A stretch of 56,698 nucleotides of DNA. Source: Alphaproteobacteria bacterium (GTDB taxonomy: Bacteria > Pseudomonadota > Alphaproteobacteria > JAUXUR01). How positions within the stretch are numbered: the stretch's first letter is position 1; each line of letters opens with the position of its first letter. The stretch covers positions 1-56,698 of the forward strand of contig JAUXUR010000045.1 in NCBI GenBank assembly GCA_030680745.1, given 5' to 3'. Shown here piece by piece: positions 54,732 through 56,698 of this stretch. Made by a program: the position numbers and the translations under genes. The notes beneath the pieces were generated by a model, which saw nothing but the letters and a program-made list of their open reading frames with translations, did not search any database and was not told the DNA's origin.

Positions 54732-56432
54732 TTAACTAACATTTTTTGTGGTTAAGGAAAGATTAAAAACAATATCTATGGCTTCAGCGTAATCTGAGGA
54801 AAAATATATATTATCTTTATGGTTCATCTCAATATTTTGAATAAGTTTTTTTACTTTATCCTGAACGCTGCTTAATATAATCGTGACATTACAAGCTTCA
54901 GCGTGCAAAAAAAAATCATTCAATCGCGCAAGGCCCGAGGCATCAATCATTGGCACGTCGCGCATTCTTAAAATTAAAATTTCGACACCTTGATCCATAC
55001 GATCAATTAAATCTTTCATTGGAATTGTCATACCAAAAAAGAAAGGACCTTGAATTTTATAAATTTCAACATTTTTAGGAATATTTTTACCAAAATGTTT
55101 TGAAATTTCTTGATTTTCATCATCGTCCTTTAGCGACTTGTTAATATTTTTAATAATAGCCAGTTCACTCATTCTGCGTGTAAAAAGCAAGGATGACAAA
55201 ATAATGCCAATCGAAATAGCAAAGGTTAAATCTACAAATACAGTCAGCAAAAAAGTTAAAATTAGAATTAAAATATCAGATTTTGGTGCTTTAAAAATAA
55301 ATTTAAAATTTTCAATCTCACTCATATTTAGTGCAACTATAACAAGAATGGCTGCAAGTGATGCTAAGGGTAACCATTGTGCTAAAGGCGCTACAAGCAA
55401 CATCATCAACAATAAAAAAATTGCATGCAACATGCCTGCTATGGGGCTTCTTGCGCCTGCCCTAATATTTGTAGCTGTGCGCGCTATGGCCCCTGTTGCA
55501 GGTAATCCCGCAAAACAAGCTGATCCAATATTAGCAATACCTTGAGCGATAAGTTCGGCATCAGATCGATGACGTGCACCCGTCATACCATCGGCAATGA
55601 CCGCCGATAATAATGATTCAATCCCTGCTAAAAACGCGATGGTAAAGGCTGAGGGCAGTAATGTTATGCATTTGCTCCAGGTGAAATCAGGCAAAGATGG
55701 TTGGGGTAGACTTGATGAAATAACACCAAATTCAGTACCGATTGTGGCCACTGGTAAATTAAAAAACCAAACACAAAGGGCACCGAATGTAACCACAATT
55801 AAAAAATAAGGACCCCTTGGCCAAAAATGGCGGCCCAAAAACAAAAGGGCTAAACTGATAAGCGAAAGGGCAATGGCTGGCAAATGCACCGTATCTATTT
55901 TTTTAAAATACATTTCCCATTTGGGTATAAAATCACCAGGTAATTTTGTAATTTGTAGCCCTAAAAGATCTTTAATTTGACTTGAAAAAATAATAACGGC
56001 AATGCCGGCCGTAAAACCTGTAATAACCGGAAAAGGAATATATTTAATGATGCTTCCAAATCTGCAAAGCCCAAAGATAATCAGTAAAACACCCGCCATG
56101 ATCGTGGCTATTAAAAGACCATCATATCCATGGCTTTCAATAATATGATAAACAATGACAACAAAGGCGCCTGTGGGGCCGCCAATTTGATAACGCGATC
56201 CACCTAAAAAGGAAATTAGAAACCCTGCAATAATAGCGGTTATGATGCCTTTATCAGGTGTTGACCCAGACGCAATCGCAAGTGCCATAGATAAAGGAAG
56301 CGCAACAATCGCAACTGTCAACCCTGCCATAAAATCTGCTTTAAAATGGTTAAATTTATAGCCTTCTTTTAAAACAGTCCATATTTTGGGTGTAAACGCT
56401 AATGGATTAAAAAATTGTACTAAACGTTTCAT
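54732..56432 (-). CDS. SulP-family anion transporter with STAS domain
   Basis: 566 residues from ATG 56432. About ten to eleven membrane segments; FMAGLTVAIVALPLSMALAI and GGPTGAFVVIVYHIIE are SulP signatures, and GLPATGAIARTATNIRAGAR marks the conserved central segment. The C-terminal STAS domain (EILILRMRDVPMIDASGLAR) regulates transport. Members carry sulfate, bicarbonate or dicarboxylates; the anion is not assignable. No carbonic anhydrase is fused. Confidence 0.92.
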   Translation of the reverse strand: MKRLVQFFNPLAFTPKIWTVLKEGYKFNHFKADFMAGLTVAIVALPLSMALAIASGSTPDKGIITAIIAGFLISFLGGSRYQIGGPTGAFVVIVYHIIESHGYDGLLIATIMAGVLLIIFGLCRFGSIIKYIPFPVITGFTAGIAVIIFSSQIKDLLGLQITKLPGDFIPKWEMYFKKIDTVHLPAIALSLISLALLFLGRHFWPRGPYFLIVVTFGALCVWFFNLPVATIGTEFGVISSSLPQPSLPDFTWSKCITLLPSAFTIAFLAGIESLLSAVIADGMTGARHRSDAELIAQGIANIGSACFAGLPATGAIARTATNIRAGARSPIAGMLHAIFLLLMMLLVAPLAQWLPLASLAAILVIVALNMSEIENFKFIFKAPKSDILILILTFLLTVFVDLTFAISIGIILSSLLFTRRMSELAIIKNINKSLKDDDENQEISKHFGKNIPKNVEIYKIQGPFFFGMTIPMKDLIDRMDQGVEILILRMRDVPMIDASGLARLNDFFLHAEACNVTIILSSVQDKVKKLIQNIEMNHKDNIYFSSDYAEAIDIVFNLSLTTKNVS

Positions 56433-56588
56433 GATGTTGCCTGATAACAAAGGGGGATGTTGATTTACATTGTACACCTTATGAATTCCAAAAAGTAAGA
56501 AAAAAATAATATGATCTTACAGGTAAAGTACCCGAATTTAAAAGCGTGTTTTTATGAACAAACTTAATAAAAATCTGTCCATATATAG

Positions 56589-56698
56589 AATTCTTTCGAA
56601 ACTCGCTAATGTGAGGCTCGTGATAGAAGATTCGGCACGGAAGACCACAGTGTATTCTTCATACATGAGGATCTGAGTGCCGAAGCGACGCATCAATC
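56589..56698 (-). repeat. Palindromic repeat B3, cut by the window edge
   Basis: In inverse orientation to B1/B2. Left end ATTCTTTCGAAACTCGCTAA; core (rc) CCTCATGTATGAAGAATACA. The other arm lies beyond the window. Confidence 0.8.

Overview
The window is AT-rich DNA of alphaproteobacterial type. The main markers are a ppsR (RP001-type) gene beside a putative CtrA/DnaA-type replication origin, the FlbT/FlaF flagellin-regulation pair, a Rieske/cytochrome b/cytochrome c1 operon, and atpHAGDC separated from any F0 genes. Secreted proteins (a papain-like protease, a HAD protein with signal peptide, several orphan exported proteins), a HMP/thiamine-precursor uptake system under a TPP riboswitch, and very many short palindromic intergenic repeats fit a host-associated lineage of the Holosporales/Paracaedibacter kind. 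That placement is inference; no rRNA is present to test it.

Layout. 1-863: non-coding, with four exact TTATNCACA DnaA boxes and a TTAA-N7-TTAA CtrA-like site. 864-4532: ppsR, a LysE-type exporter and a large conserved-looking unknown. 4572-11449 (minus): a kdp operon running small ORF - kdpF - kdpA - kdpB - kdpC - kdpD, whose KdpD ends after the dimerisation helices and has Gln in place of the phospho-acceptor His. 11797-16027: secreted papain-like protease, fabI, and an acetate kinase-PduL fusion. 16030-18760 (minus): thiZ-thiX-thiY behind a TPP riboswitch. 18982-22029: TPR/glycosyltransferase-like protein divergent from flbT-flaF. 22178-24119: nth, dapB, tadA. 24226-27433: secreted HAD protein, secreted orphan, LOG protein. 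27769-30987: tilS-ftsH. 31145-34715: phosphotransferase, GNAT, cupin, Phd/PIN toxin-antitoxin pair, mutT. 34796-36499: lipoprotein with two parvulin domains. 36747-42121: atpHAGD...C. 42403-44416: GyrI-like protein, GNAT, orphan exported protein. 44431-47376: flhB-fliR-fliQ-fliE-flgC. 47711-50283: petABC. 50558-53902: trmL, GrpB-GNAT fusion, phosphotransferase, FlaR-like P-loop kinase. 54091-56432: exported protein and SulP transporter.

The energy genes form a coherent set: bc1 complex and F1-ATPase for respiration, an AckA-PduL fusion for substrate-level ATP from acetyl-CoA, and Kdp for high-affinity potassium uptake.

The most unusual feature is a superfamily of about 100-145 bp imperfect palindromes. 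I count 15 copies in five arm types (A, B, C, D, H). All share a core resembling CTCATGTATGAAG-ATACACTTCG, while the outer arms differ between copies but still pair within each copy. Many lie at, or within a few bases of, stop codons. Some supply the stop codon of the neighbouring gene, and one supplies the start codon of mutT. Other families (REP-like E, MITE-like F, G) fill more intergenic space and split the atp and thi operons.
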